Shown one piece after another: positions 30,979-42,224 of a stretch of 64,000 nucleotides of DNA. Position 1 is the first letter of the stretch, and each line of letters opens with the position of its first letter. This DNA comes from Diploptera punctata (lineage: Eukaryota > Arthropoda > Insecta > Blattodea > Blaberidae). The stretch lies in contig JASPKZ010008350.1 of the NCBI GenBank assembly GCA_030220185.1, forward strand, positions 2,018,501 through 2,082,500, given 5' to 3'. Below the pieces are notes generated by a model. The model did not search any database and was not told the DNA's origin. It saw nothing but the letters and a program-made list of their open reading frames with translations. The translations under genes and the position numbers were made by a program.

Positions 30979-31689
30979 AATGTAAACAGCTATATTTGAA
31001 AACAAATGAGAAACGTTTGTTATCTTTCATTTGTTCATCACTGCAACCAGATCATGTTATTTATTGCCAAAAAGCATCGCAATATTGTAAGAATGCACCC
31101 TAGTGGAGATACAATTAAACACGCAAACTGTTTATAATCAACATTATAAGTTACTAATTAATTTCTAATGTCGTATGATGTACATATGTCAATTATATTT
31201 TTCTGGAACGTAAATACCTGGGAAATAATACGTTTAAGAAAGTACAAACAGTGGTTTCTTTTTATTGTGGTACAATCAAATGCTACAATGTTTTCTATTA
31301 CATCTCGCAAGCGTTATCTGGTTACATTCGTGCACTATATACATAATCTGGAAGCTACATGCTTTCCATCATTCTTAAATCTTAATATATAAATTGATAT
31401 ATTCAACGTATTTCTTAGAGAGTCAGTCACTGCAAAATAATGCTAAGACTTGTTCAGAAAATTAAAAGGAAAACTTCCTTTAATATGATACATTTAATTG
31501 ATAAATATCTTGGTGAAGCACGACTGTAATTGGTTGTAAAACAAGATTAATTGAAATGTGATTGGTCATTGACTCCCATTTGGGGCATGAGTTAAATAGT
31601 AATTTTAAATTGACAGGCACAAATTTTGCACAATTTCTGCGCGTAGTTCTTGATTATTATTCCCCAAATTTCGTCGTTAATGCATCGTA

Positions 31690-31886
31690 TGTATTTGAAT
31701 GTAGTAGGAAAGCCAGAGGGAAAACGCCCAGTTGGTAGACCAAGAATTAGGTGGGAGAATAACATTAACTATGATTTGAGGGAAGTAAATTATACAGGGA
31801 ATGATTGGAAAGCATTAGCTCAGGAGAGCTTATGTCCATGCGGCCATGAACCTACGGGTTCGATAGTGCCAGTGAGTAAGTAAGTA
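31690..31886 (+). mobile_element. LINE-A 3' end with (GTAA)n tail
   Basis: A short, well-preserved 5'-truncated copy: VVGKPEGKRPVGRPRIRWEN and NINYDLREVNYTGNDWKALA, then a 15 bp deletion and ..cgatagtgccagtgagtaag... No TSD was found by eye. Confidence 0.9.
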
Positions 31887-31889
31887 AGT

Positions 31890-32255
31890 TATTCGTAGTT
31901 TAAACTCCCGACTCTAAAGAGGTTTTTGACATACTCCGTGATTAAATTTTAATTACTCTTTTTAGTATTTTTATTATTCCTTTTTTCCCCTAAATGTTCG
32001 TGACACTTCGTTAGGTTATACATACACTTTGTGGAACAGATACTCATTAATTTTAACACGTTTGATTCGTATATACAATATTTTACATTTTAAATGTCGT
32101 GCAGACCGCAGTTAATTTAATTTTCATGAATAATTGCTTTGTTTCTAAATATTTGTTACATTGTTATTGCTCATATTATTTTCATCGTTATAATTACTTG
32201 CTGGGAATTAAAATCATGGTTTCATAACGTATTAAAATCTGTATTTGGGTAAAAT
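31890..32255. other. Nothing recognised
   Basis: AT-rich background. Confidence 0.5.
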
Positions 32256-32261
32256 AAAAAC

Positions 32262-32463
32262 AAGAAGATTCAGTGGAAAGAACATGTAGAAAGAATGGAA
32301 GAAAGGAGATTACCAAATAAAATCTTACATTATTTTCCGAGAGGAAGAAGAGATGTCGGACGTCTTCGGAAGAGATGGTCTTAGATATATTACTGAAGAC
32401 GGAACAGGCAACTAATGCCTAATCCAGGAAGTGCAGAAGAAGAAGAAGAAGAGGAAGAAGAAA
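32262..32463 (+). mobile_element. LINE-C 3' end with (GAA)n tail
   Basis: Codons KKIQWKEHVERMEERRLPNK and ..GRRDVGRLRKRW.., then ..EDGTG.. and a GAA-rich tail at 32438-32463. The tail type matches 20936-21043. Confidence 0.75.
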
Positions 32464-32524
32464 AAATCAGTTATTCAATTGAAATACATATTTTATTTAT
32501 TAAAATTTGGGTTATTCATGTCGC

Positions 32525-32551
<27 letters not shown>
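32525..32551. repeat. (TA)n microsatellite
   Basis: Perfect TA run followed by a short TG run. Confidence 0.9.
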
Positions 32552-32559
<8 letters not shown>

Positions 32560-32569
32560 ATATGTAGGC

Positions 32570-32706
32570 AGTGTTTAATTATGGTAAAGCCATTAAAAGG
32601 AGCTGGTCATAGATGGGAGGAAAACATTCAGATGAATCTTACGACTGAGGATAGGGAGCGATGGAGGGGCTTAATGAAGAAGGCATTGAACCTGCGGGTT
32701 CAATTC
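32570..32706 (+). mobile_element. LINE 3' fragment (LINE-A related)
   Basis: The frame reads VKPLKGAGHRWEENIQMNLT and TEDRERWRGLMKKALNLRV, a diverged cousin of the LINE-A C-terminus (..GRPR.RWE.NI..DL....RD.WR......LRV). It pairs with 9625-9775. Confidence 0.6.
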
Positions 32707-32992
32707 GTCATGAGGATATGTAGTTTAATGCTTTTATTCAACAGCGTTTTTTTAAATCTTAGGTCGTTAGCATCAGAAATAAAATTTGGGATTAGAAAGG
32801 CGAAATATTTTGCTCAGCGATTTCGTATTTTCAGGCTTGATGTTTTTGTCAGGTATCTCAGCGTTTTAGTCCCTTCTGAAGGAAGTGATACTAGGATTTT
32901 ATGCCCTCAAAAAATCATTGATACCGGGTTTTGAACCCGCGAATCTTGGAATTAGAGGTCAGCACGATAACCATTAATCCACCGGTACCGAT
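32707..32992 (-). mobile_element. SINE-4
   Basis: Minus-strand copy with the head at the right (..ataaccattaatccaccgg.., box B complement ..gttttgaacccgcg..) and body ..gtcccttctgaaggaag... It matches 19440-19792. Confidence 0.7.
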
Positions 32993-32999
32993 TACGATG

Positions 33000-33355
33000 C
33001 TGCATATTATTGAAAATTGTTTAAATTAAATTATCACCATTCACCAAAAATAAAACCGTCAGAAAACATGGAAATGGGTTCTACTGGGGATAACGTTTCT
33101 GGAATTAAAATAGATCCCATTCGGATCTTCTTAAAGGAATCCATGGAAAAGGCTTAAACATAACGTTCAGCCAGATTTCCCAATAACAAGCTAGTTTGCT
33201 CAAACGTTATCTTCTAAGACTCGTGTTCCCAGATTGTCCAAATAAACACGAATGATACTTTTTTACACGCTTTATATTAGCCCGTTGCACAAGAAATATA
33301 CGCGATTTAAATACCTATCTGTCTTTTTTTTCTTCGAAATATACAAATAAATATA
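33000..33355. other. Nothing recognised
   Basis: No shared repeat. GATAACGTTT near 33090 and AAACGTTATC near 33203 are short inverted repeats of doubtful meaning. Confidence 0.4.
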
Positions 33356-33387
33356 TAATTGGCTCTATCGAACCCATATGCGTAAGT

Positions 33388-33690
33388 ACGCCGTAGCGTA
33401 GTGGTTAAGGCACTGAGCTACAAGCCGGAGGGTCGAGGGTTCAAGTCCCGTTGGGGTCAGGATTTTTAAACTGACCCAAACCCTCTGGCGGCACTATGGC
33501 CCTGGGATCGACTCAGCCTCTAACTGAAATGAGTACCAGACGCTTGTTCTGGGGTAAAGGCGGCCGTCACGCAGGGCTGGCAACCCGGCTGACATAAAGT
33601 GCCGATTGTCTAGAAAAAGTGGGAGCCTTAACCTCCTACTACCCCAAGGGCCTCCTGAGGCCTGTTGTGGGATCACTTTACCTTTACTTT
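33388..33690 (+). mobile_element. SINE-5 nested in LINE-A
   Basis: Plus-strand SINE with box A region TAGCGTAGTGGTTAAGGC and box B GGTTCAAGTCCC near 33439. The body and 3' end (..gggatcactttac..) are near-identical to 50847-51140. Both sides are LINE-A sequence. Only a short TATGCG is shared at the edges, so the TSD is not clear. Confidence 0.92.
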
Positions 33691-34217
33691 ACATGGCTAT
33701 GCGCATATAAGCTTTACAGATATAACTATCCTGAGCCATTGTTTTCCAATCATATCCTGTATAATTTACCTCCCCAAATCAAGTTAATGTTATTCTCTCA
33801 CCTCATTATTGACATACATACTGGACGCTTTCCCTCTGGTTTTCCTACAAGGAGTTTCCATGCTCGTCTTTCATTCTCCATTGGTGTCACATGTCCTACC
33901 CATCGCAGTCTACGAGAGTTCACTGTCCTTATTACATCTGGTTTCCCATAAAGATCATATAGCTCTCTGTTATATATAGTCTTCTCCATTTAACTATCTG
34001 TTCGTCTTTCTTTGGTCCAAAAATGTTGCTAAGAACTTTATTCTCAAATCCTCGTTATCTTTTCTCCTCCCTTAAAGTAAGAGTCCATGTTTCGTATCCA
34101 CATAATATAACTGGAAGAATAATAGTTTTATACATTTTTAGTTCAACGTTTTTCGAGAGCAGTTGGGATGACGAAAGTCCTTCTAATGCATAATAGATTG
34201 GATTTCCAGAATTGAGC

Positions 34218-34239
34218 ATATATATATATATATATATAT
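34218..34239. repeat. (TA)n inside LINE-A
   Basis: A TA run that interrupts the LINE-A alignment. Confidence 0.85.
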
Positions 34240-34719
34240 TCAATTTTTCTGCACCATATTTATATTTGTAATTATTGTTTGTAGGTATTTGAATTTACGC
34301 TTCTTCAAAATTTCCCCCATTTTAAATTAACTGTCCATTTTTGTTATATAATGAATTTTTATGTCTGACCATTCATTTAGTTATATTGATGTTAGTTCCA
34401 GCCCTAATTCCTAAGTGTTACTCAATAGAGTGTGCATGATGGCCCTTAGTATCTCTTAACTAGGTCGCTTAATACTACATCATCAGCATGTAACTTACTA
34501 ACAGCTTATTAATGTCATGGAGCTGTCCGCCTTCTTTATCTGATAATGATTCGATGACATGCTCTAGTACAAAATTTAAGAATAGGGGATATAACACATC
34601 TCTTTGCTCTAACCCATTGTGAATGTCAAAGTATTCGAACTGTATGCATAGCTGCACCCTTCTCTTTGTGTCTTTTACACACATTCGGTTAAGTCTAACT
34701 TTTTAGGAATTCCGAAGTT

Positions 34720-35610
34720 CAGCAGGAAATTATAAACTTCCTCTTAATTTAATCGTATGTCTTTTTCATCTTATCTTCGCTTCAAGATTTAGGCGATTCG
34801 CCTGTTCCGAATTCACAGTTGTTCCTTCCATCTTTTTCTTGGTCTTGCCTCTCTCCAGGGGTTATACATATGGTGGGGCCATGCCCAGGGTAATAAGGGT
34901 GAAGACTCCAACGGTCAAGGCAGAGCGGTCATGTAGGGCTAATATACATGATGGCTAAATGTTTTAAGCCATAAGACAGCAGCCCTGTCACCATTAACTC
35001 TACAAGAGCTGAGTAACCTCTTTCGTGTAATAATTACTTACCCTCTTATTAATAATCCATACATATATATATTTTATACAAGGTTTATGCACATCTCACT
35101 TGAAAATTCTTACGAATAAACACTCTATTAGCTGTTCAGTGTATAAGAGGTGTACAACTTTACATGGGAATCGTTATACATGCCTCCAGCCTTGTTTAAG
35201 GATTGTACAACTAGACAAAATGTCAGACTTCAAGATCAAATGATTGTTTTCTTATGATATTGATGAACGTTTCCTTAAATTTAACGCAAAATGCAACACT
35301 TTAATGACTGTTTGATGGATGCACAGGACATAAATAATATTAATAAAGCTCTGGGTAGGGAAATAAAGGCATCATAAAATGCCTTTTGTTACACTCATTC
35401 TCGATTAGGCCTAATCATGTTTTTAAATTGAACATTGATTCACAAAAGAATATGTTCTACAATAATTACTGTAGACAAGATTTAACCTGAATGTAGTTTA
35501 AATGCTTCATAATATTATTTTAACAAAACATTCTCGCATCATTAATACATAATACACACACCGATATAAAAATGTACTTAATTATAGAGGTACTGTTATT
35601 GCAGCAAGCT
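34720..35610. other. Mostly unrecognised
   Basis: A short minus-strand LINE-like scrap may lie at 34780-34860 (..cctgttccgaattcacagttg..), but it is too poor to assign. The rest is background. Confidence 0.35.
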
Positions 35611-35617
35611 ACATATT

Positions 35618-35710
35618 ATCTTGATAGTCTTGTGGTTAGAGCTTCTGACTACGGTCCGTGAGGTCCTAGGTTCGATTCCAGATCAAACTCCAATGATTTT
35701 GTTTTCGCTT
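35618..35710 (+). mobile_element. tRNA-like SINE head
   Basis: ..gtcttgtggttagagcttc.. (box A) and GGTTCGATTCC near 35671 (box B) have tRNA-like spacing, with ..ctgactacggtcc.. between. The acceptor ends do not pair. Likely a SINE head or tRNA pseudogene. Confidence 0.5.
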
Positions 35711-35759
35711 AAAGCGTTATTTTGTTTTCAGTAACATATCCTACTATTTTGAACGTTTT

Positions 35760-36400
35760 CTAACGCATCTTAAAACACTGCATATAATTCATAAGTAATG
35801 GGAACAACTTTTATTAGTTTCCAAGAATTATTCGACATTCTTGATGTTAGATGATAGCACATTATCTGTGAAACTAACTCTACGATATATTTGACATAAA
35901 GTAAAGGAAAATGTAAATAAATTAAAACACACTTATTTTTTCCGTACCTCCCCAATTAGGGAATCTCTATTAATTCTTATCCATATTCATTTCTTACACA
36001 ATTAATCACTAGTTAATGTTGTTTTATTTCTGTTACAAACTGCGCGTAATATTGTACTGACTCATAATGATGACGAATATGTGACGTATTGTATATAGCG
36101 GTTGTATTGTTATATAGCTCCGGCACAAACTTTATTAGTAAGGAAATTATACATGATCTACATAATCTTATACATTGTATAACTAAACCAACTGATGAAA
36201 GCCTGTATAAGAGATTTTTATTAGTAAGACAGTTAAAGTATTCAAAATGTATATCTTCTTGAAGTCTACATATAGCTGATGTACCGCTACTAGGCCTATA
36301 TCAATATGTTGCCATATTTCTTTAAAATCTGTCTTATACAAAAAATCTGTTCTAACGTATTTCTTTTAAGTACATGATAATGTTACACTACTAAAATTAA
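35760..36400. other. Nothing recognised
   Basis: AT-rich background. Confidence 0.5.
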
Positions 36401-36404
36401 GAAA

Positions 36405-36520
36405 AAGAGACTCCATGACACGAAAGGCCTTAGATGGTCCTTGACCTACTAGCCGGCTTCTGACTTCATATCCACATTTGTTTGTCAGAGGTGGACGATC
36501 ATCCAGCCAGTCAGTGTCGG
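36405..36520 (-). mobile_element. SINE-6 3' fragment
   Basis: ..gactccatgacacgaaagg..tgacctactagccggcttc..cgatcatccagccagt.. matches the 3' third of SINE-6. Head and middle are missing. Confidence 0.8.
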
Positions 36521-36529
36521 TACTATATA

Positions 36530-37070
36530 TAATTAAACTGTAGACTACATACCACGTTTTTAATTGTAAATATTAAAAGTGCACTTCATGCTAGGCTACA
36601 AATTAACTGGAATAATTAACTGTTTTGTGGGAAAGACCCAGAACTACATTTTAAATTCTATTAAATGCACATGACGATGGTGCGATTGTTAATTTAGTAA
36701 TTTTGTCGAGCATGAAGAGTAACAAGTCAATTTGATGTATTACAAACAATAATATGAACTGCAGTTATTCATTGATACAGATGAAGTTATGATGTCATAA
36801 AGCAGAATTAGTGATTTCAGTATTTTTTTGCACAAACTGGTGGAGACAGGCAACAAATTCATTTCACTCGGTTGACATTAAACTCCATTTAATGATTGTC
36901 CACGAGTTGTGACTTGTTTTATTACTAGTTTGTTTGACCACATTCTGAACTCTGCTTTGCTTTAAAATTGATTATCAGGGATAAAAAAAAACATTCATGA
37001 CATATCACATACCGTGTCATCATTTGAAGCTGTCTTCACGTCACGACAACAGTTCATATGATGTCATTTG
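36530..37070. other. Nothing recognised
   Basis: AT-rich background. Confidence 0.5.
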
Positions 37071-37074
37071 AATA

Positions 37075-37395
37075 TATATTTTTAAATTCAATACCCCTGG
37101 TTGTCATTTCGACATCTCTGGTGTTCTCTTCAGACATTGGCTTAATTGTAACCCACTTCTGAAGTTGGGGCGCCTAGAAGGCGGAGTTACTTTACCCCGA
37201 TGATATGATGGGTGATAAATTATAATGAAGCGCCAGGAGAGTTCTTAACCTAAAGTTAACGAAAATTCCAGACCATGGGCAACCAGAGCCACGATTCTCT
37301 TTAAGTAAAAACTCCTAAGGTTTGACCGGGAATCGAACTCGCGACCTCGTGAACAGAAGTCAGAAATGCTGACCACTAGCCCACGAGGCTGGTCT
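37075..37395 (-). mobile_element. SINE-4-like element
   Basis: Minus-strand tRNA head at the right (..gaccactagcccacgaggc.., box B complement ..ggaatcgaactcgcg..) with a ~300 bp body (..ttcgacatctctggtgttc.., ..gttggggcgcctagaagg..). It is similar in layout to SINE-4, but the tail is only partly alike. Confidence 0.55.
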
Positions 37396-37549
37396 TGTGA
37401 TTTGAATATAAACTTCCCTTTCCGCCCTTGAAAATGCACGTATTATCATAGAGTGAGTTGTTTACTATCATGTCGGTAGGATCATGTATTCGTGACTCGT
37501 GTAAGTCTCCAAGATTTACGAATCATTCATTGTATTAATATTTACTCGG

Positions 37550-37718
37550 TGGTCTAGGGGATCTCTGAGTCTGTACCTCAGCGTGATATCCATTACACTA
37601 GCAGGCGAATCCAATTCAAACACTTATTATTCTTATATATGTATTACGCAACTCCATTATTACTAGATGTCGCGAGAACTCGGGTCTTCACTGCCATCTA
37701 GTAGCTGACTATAACAAG
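37550..37718 (-). repeat. DR3 composite, copy 2
   Basis: Same order as 15974-16166: damaged tRNA-like module (..ctgagtctgtacctcagcg..), spacer ..gaatccaattcaaacac.. and module ..tactagatgtcgcgagaac... It abuts a DR1 copy. Confidence 0.7.
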
Positions 37719-38282
37719 TGGAGAAATTTATAACCAACGTTATTTCCTGGAAAATAATTCGTTTAAGAAATTGCAAACAGTTGTTTCTTTCTTTATTGTG
37801 CTATAATCAACTGCTACAAATGTTTTTATAGTATCTCCCGCATGCGCTATCTGCTGACATTCATGCACTATATATACAATCTGGTAGGCGTATTTCTTGG
37901 AGGGTCAGTCACTGCAAAATAATGCTATGACCTATTTAGAATGTTAAAAAAGGAGGCGCTTTTTGTAATATGATGAACTCCAGTTGATATATTCGAGGTG
38001 AAACACGACTGTTATTGGTTGTAAAAGAAAAATTATTGAAATGTGATTGGTCATTGTCTTCCATTTGGGGCATGAGTTAAATAGTCATCTGTGATTGGTT
38101 ATCACGTAAATTAAAATTTGTATTGTAAATGATTTTAATTATGTACTCGGTATTAAATTTGCGCGTAACACAATTTTAGTTTACGTCTAATTTTGTTGAA
38201 TTAAAGAAAATGAAATCTTTAAATTATTTAATATTTTTATAAGTTTTAAGTTTATTAAATTAGTAATTATGTTAAATAGCGA
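37719..38282 (+). repeat. DR1 copy 2, 5'-truncated, extended
   Basis: Begins mid-DR1 (..tggagaaatttataaccaac..), continues to the usual end ..gagttaaatagtc.. at ~38078, and then carries ~200 bp more that also follows the copy at 41418-41622. The shared extension suggests a longer parent unit or local duplication. Confidence 0.8.
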
Positions 38283-38559
38283 CAGGTTGTATCACTGTAA
38301 GGCCCAGGTGGCGTGTGGAAGTACTATCAAGAGAGACAATATTTTTAACATTAATTGTTATCACAATTGAGTTATATATTAAAATGTTATAAATAATAAT
38401 ATTACCTTTTATAAAACTTCTATCATGAGAGGTAAAACTGCATTAATGGAATGCAACTTATGCTAAAAAAAAATAGAGGTTAAATGCCCGTTCACAGTGA
38501 TAAATAACCATACACATAGACCTAACTTATACAAAGATTTTTGTAGCCAGGTTAACAGT

Positions 38560-38760
38560 AGAGCTACTCAGAATGATTCACATAAAATAAACCACATCAA
38601 TAAAATGGATAACAATAGAATTCCGAAACAGATTCTTCATTACAAACCACTAGGACGAAGAAATGTAGGACGACCCAGTAAAAGATGGACAGACTAATTC
38701 TAACGTGAGATCGGAACAGACGAGCAGGTCTAATCCTTGATGCTGATGATAAGTAAACTA
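38560..38760 (+). mobile_element. LINE-C 3' end
   Basis: The frame reads HKINHINKMDNNRIPKQILH and YKPLGRRNVGRPSKRWTD, then ..GTDEQ... Near-identical to the minus-strand copy at 6893-7245. A short GAT-like tail is present. Confidence 0.85.
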
Positions 38761-38943
38761 GCCATTAGACATGAACATGAAAATTTACAAACTCAAAAAT
38801 TTTCATTTTGCCGTACAATTATGTGAGACGTAAGAATCAATAAAATAAAGTACACTGATTCAGTAGTTGGACAATCGCGTGGTTACATAATTTTAAGTTT
38901 ATGAACATAACACTATTTACATACAAATAACAATCTATTATAT

Positions 38944-39545
38944 TACGATGTGAGGTTGGGAAGTGGTTTTTACAGAAGCGAGGAAAATGTTTAAAGACCA
39001 TGATATAGCGAGGTTTTTAATTTCCGAGATTCTGTAAAATACTTCACAAACGTGCGTTGTACATTATTTTTGCCCGATTTTGTTTTCAAAATAATAAATA
39101 ATAGTAAAATAATATCTTTGTTGAAAATATTTTGCGTTCATTGTAAACAATTCACTAACGTTAGCAGTGTGGGCAATGTTTAGTAGTTGAAATTACAGGA
39201 GGTCGTGAGATCAATTAGTGATGAAATGGCAAGTACGTATTTATTGTTTTATAATGTCTCAAATAAATTTTAATTGATTTCAAAATGTAGTGATTTGTTT
39301 CGTAAAATGTATATTGACACTACCTTTTGGATATTTTTTCTATGTACATTATATGCAGCATACGTAGAGGGCAGTGGTTTTACTTCCCAAACGCGGTTAG
39401 TAATGTGTAATATTACAATACAGTTATTGTATTACAGTATAGTAATTTACGTTTGCAACCCCGAAATGTAAGAAGTTGAACTTTTAATCATGGTCGCCAT
39501 TACTGTAAGTACGACAAAACGCACTTTCAAGCAAAAAATAATTGT
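38944..39545 (+). repeat. DR2 dispersed repeat, copy 2
   Basis: Direct-orientation relative of 13815-14430. It keeps ..gatgtgaggttgg.., ..gagggcagtggttttacttc.. and the ATGGTCGCCATTACT|GTAAGTAC motif. A 26 bp insertion near 38990 and small indels separate the copies. Confidence 0.7.
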
Positions 39546-39664
39546 ATTGCTGTCTTGAAATACTTACGCCGAGACGACCATTAATTTAAATTGCCTATCG
39601 TAGTTTGCGTATTATGTACGAACACTGCAGGCAAATCGTTACTTAATCATTTTAAATGAGCTAT

Positions 39665-40413
39665 TCATTTATCATAAGTAATGCCACGAGTGATTTCCAA
39701 ATTATCGATAAATTCACGACTCATGAAGTGAGGAGTGAATTTATGTAGAGAATTTGGAAATCAAGAGTGGCATTTGTTAGGACTATTTAACGAATAAAAT
39801 TAAGCTGTTTACTCACAAATCATTATTTAACTATAGTTATTTTAAAATATTTATATATTTAATGTAAACGGCGATGTTTGAAAACAAATGAGAAACAATG
39901 GGTACGCTTCATTTCTTTCCTTTGTTCATCACTGCAACCAGATCATAATATAATTTATTGCCAAAAGATCGCAATATTGTAAGAATTCACTCTAGTGGAG
40001 AAATTTATAACCAACATTATAGGTATTAATTAATTTGATGTCCTATGATGTAAATATGTCAATTATATTTTTCTGTAACGTCATTTCCTGGAAAATAATT
40101 CGTCTAAGAAAGTGCAAACAGTGTTTTTGTAGTATAATCAATTTTACAAATGTTTATATTATCTATCGCATGCTCTTTCTGCTGACATTCATGTACTATA
40201 TATACAATTTGGAAGCCGTATTTCTTAGAGAGTCAGTCACTGCAAAATAATGCTATGACCTATTTAGAATGTTAAAAAGGAGGTGCTTTCATTATTATGA
40301 TAAACTTTAGTTGGTAAATTTTAGGCGAAACACGACTGTGATTGGTTGTAAATAAAAAATCATTGAAATGTGATTGGTCATTGACTCCCATTTGGGGCAT
40401 GAGTTGAATAGTC
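39665..40413 (+). repeat. DR1 copy 3, complete
   Basis: A complete ~740 bp unit: 5' hairpin at 39674-39775 with a second inner palindrome (..aattcacgactcatgaag..gagtgaattt), A/T-rich middle, a TATATATA tract near 40198, GATTGGT twice near 40340-40380, and end ..ggcatgagttgaatagtc... The next unit follows without a gap. Confidence 0.88.
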
Positions 40414-40587
40414 ATAAGTAATGCCACGAGTGATTTCCAAATTATCGACAAATTCACGACTCACGAAGTGAGGAGTGAATTTATCTAGAGAATTTGGAAA
40501 TCAAGAGTGGCATTTCTTAGGACTATTTAACGAATAAAATTAAGCTGTTTACTCACAAATCATTATTTAAATATAGTTATTTAAAAG

Positions 40588-40830
40588 AAGAATTACACAT
40601 GGAATCTTTAGAAAACAAAATTTCTGATTATAAGTCAAGATGGATGCAACATGTTCATCGAATGGAAGATCACAGAATACCCAAACAAATGTTAAGATAT
40701 CAACCTGCAGGAAGAAGAAGACCAGGACGTCCACTCAAAAGACTTCTGGATGGTGTTTCTCTTGAGGCCGAAACAGGTCAACAAATGGCCTAAATTCGTG
40801 AATGTACTATGATGATGATGATGATGATGA
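40588..40830 (+). mobile_element. LINE-C 3' end inside DR1
   Basis: 5'-truncated (starts ..agaagaattacacatgg..) with a (GAT)n tail at 40809-40830. It differs from 30598-30978 at about one base in the ~230 bp shared, and lies at the same DR1 position but in the opposite orientation relative to DR1. Confidence 0.88.
40599..40793 (+). pseudogene. LINE-C protein C-terminus
   Basis: A 64-codon frame with protein identical to 30625-30819 (..SRWMQHVHRMED.., ..GRRRPGRPLKRLLDG..). It is the post-RT tail only. Confidence 0.8.
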
Positions 40831-41867
40831 AAAATATTTATATATTTAATGTAAATGGCGATGTTTGAAAACAAATGAGAAACGATTGGTATGCTTCATT
40901 TGCTTCTTTCGTTCATCACTGCAACCAGATCATAATATTATTTATTGCCAAAGGATCGCAATATTGTAAGAATGCACCCTAGTGGAAACATTTATGACCA
41001 ACATTATAGGTATTAATTAATTTCTGATGTCCTATGATGTAAATATGTCAATTATATTTTTCTGTAACGTCATTACCTGGAAAATAATTCGTTTAAGAAA
41101 TTGAAAACAGTGGTTTCTTTTTTTATTGTGGTGTAATCAATTGCTACAAATGTTTTTATATTATCTCCCGCATGCGCTATCTGCTGACATTCATGCACTA
41201 TATATATACTATCTGGTAGCCGTATTTCTTGGAGGGTCAGTCACTGCAAAATAATGCTACGACCTATTTAGAATGTTAAAAAAAGAAGGTGCTTTTTGTA
41301 ATATGATGAACTCCAGTTGATATATTCGAGGTGAAGCACGACTGTTATTGGTTGTAAATAAAAAAATCATTGAAATGTGATTGGTCATTGACTTCCATTT
41401 GGGGCATGAGTTAAATAGTCATCTGTGATTGGTTATCACGTAAATTAAAATTTGTATTGTAAATGATTTTAATTATGTACTCGGTATTAAATTTGCGCGT
41501 AACACAATTTTAGTTTACGTCTAATTTTGTTGAATTAAAGAAAATGAAATCTTTAAATTATTTAATATTTGTATAAGTTTTAAGTTTATTAAATTAGTAA
41601 TTATGTTAAATAGCGTTGAATGTTAGAATGACTGCCGTGATAGAGGAATGGGAATGGTGTAAGAGGGAAGGCTGGAAAATAAATTTAAATTAAATTTTTA
41701 ACACACATAATTTTGAGCACCGCACCGGGCAATTTACAGTGTCAAACCAGTTTTAGATTATCTTTCTTCTTCTTCGGCTTTCCGCTACTTATAGGTTTGC
41801 CGTCTTCAGTTTAAAATTTGTTTCTATCTATCCGGCTAACATATTTAACTGAAGTACGTAGCGATAT

Positions 41868-42212
41868 GTCCCGCGCCGTAGCCGAGCGGTTAAGGTAGGA
41901 AGCCTTAGCGCAGAGCTACGGGACTCGCGCTGGTTCGAGTCTCCGTGGCGGAAGAAATTTTCTCATGGTATTTCGGCCAGTATAGACCGATGCCCACCCA
42001 GCATCGTGAGGCAATTGGGTAGCTACAATAAGTAGCGGCTCCAGGTTGAGGAACCAGCTATAACGGCTGGGGGACTCGACATGCTAACCACATGTCACCC
42101 CTACACTGGCTGTTGATCATCTACCTCTGTGATTGACACATGTGGATGTGAAGGACCAGCAGCTGGCTGGTAAAAGGGCAACCGCTGAAAAGTGGAAATA
42201 CCCTCAATCGGA
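41868..42212 (+). mobile_element. SINE-6, full length with TSD
   Basis: Plus-strand copy bounded by perfect 12 bp repeats ACGTAGCGATAT at 41856-41867 and 42213-42224. The head is GTCCCGCGCCGTAGCCGAGC, box B GGTTCGAGTCTCC. The 3' end (..gctggtaaaagggcaaccg..) differs from the usual ..cgcgccaggag end. Confidence 0.95.
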
Positions 42213-42224
42213 ACGTAGCGATAT

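Larger units (their letters stand above)
30448..31601 (+). repeat. DR1 copy 1, holding a LINE-C insertion
   Basis: Starts with the DR1 hairpin (..aagtaatgccacgagtgatt.. / ..ggaaatcaagagtggcattt..) and ends ..ggggcatgagttaaatagt.. at 31601. A LINE-C piece at 30598-30978 interrupts it. A 74-codon frame at 31168 (MSYDVHMSIIFFWNV..) recurs, altered, in the copies at 40035 and 58626. It is conserved only as far as the repeat is, so I do not call it a gene. Confidence 0.85.
33358..34715 (-). mobile_element. LINE-A, longest copy, split by SINE-5
   Basis: The 3' end is at 33358-33388 (..ctatcgaaccc..). The element resumes at ~33691 and runs to ~34715, reaching furthest upstream into the RT domain. 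Minus-strand codons near 34500-34680 read FEYFDIHNGLEQRDVLYPLF and LNFVLEHVIESLSDKEG, i.e. the G(L/F)RQGD.LSPLLFN..LE.VI block of RT. Many frameshifts and stops. Confidence 0.88.
40414..41622 (+). repeat. DR1 copy 4, tandem, holding LINE-C
   Basis: A second unit head-to-tail with copy 3; the hairpin spans the junction. A LINE-C piece lies at 40588-40830. Beyond the usual end (~41418) it carries the same ~200 bp extension as copy 2. Confidence 0.88.

Noticed and set aside
31168..31392. The recurring DR1 frame (MSYDV..) considered as a conserved small gene
   Set aside because: It diverges, shifts frame and truncates differently among copies, at the same rate as the rest of DR1.
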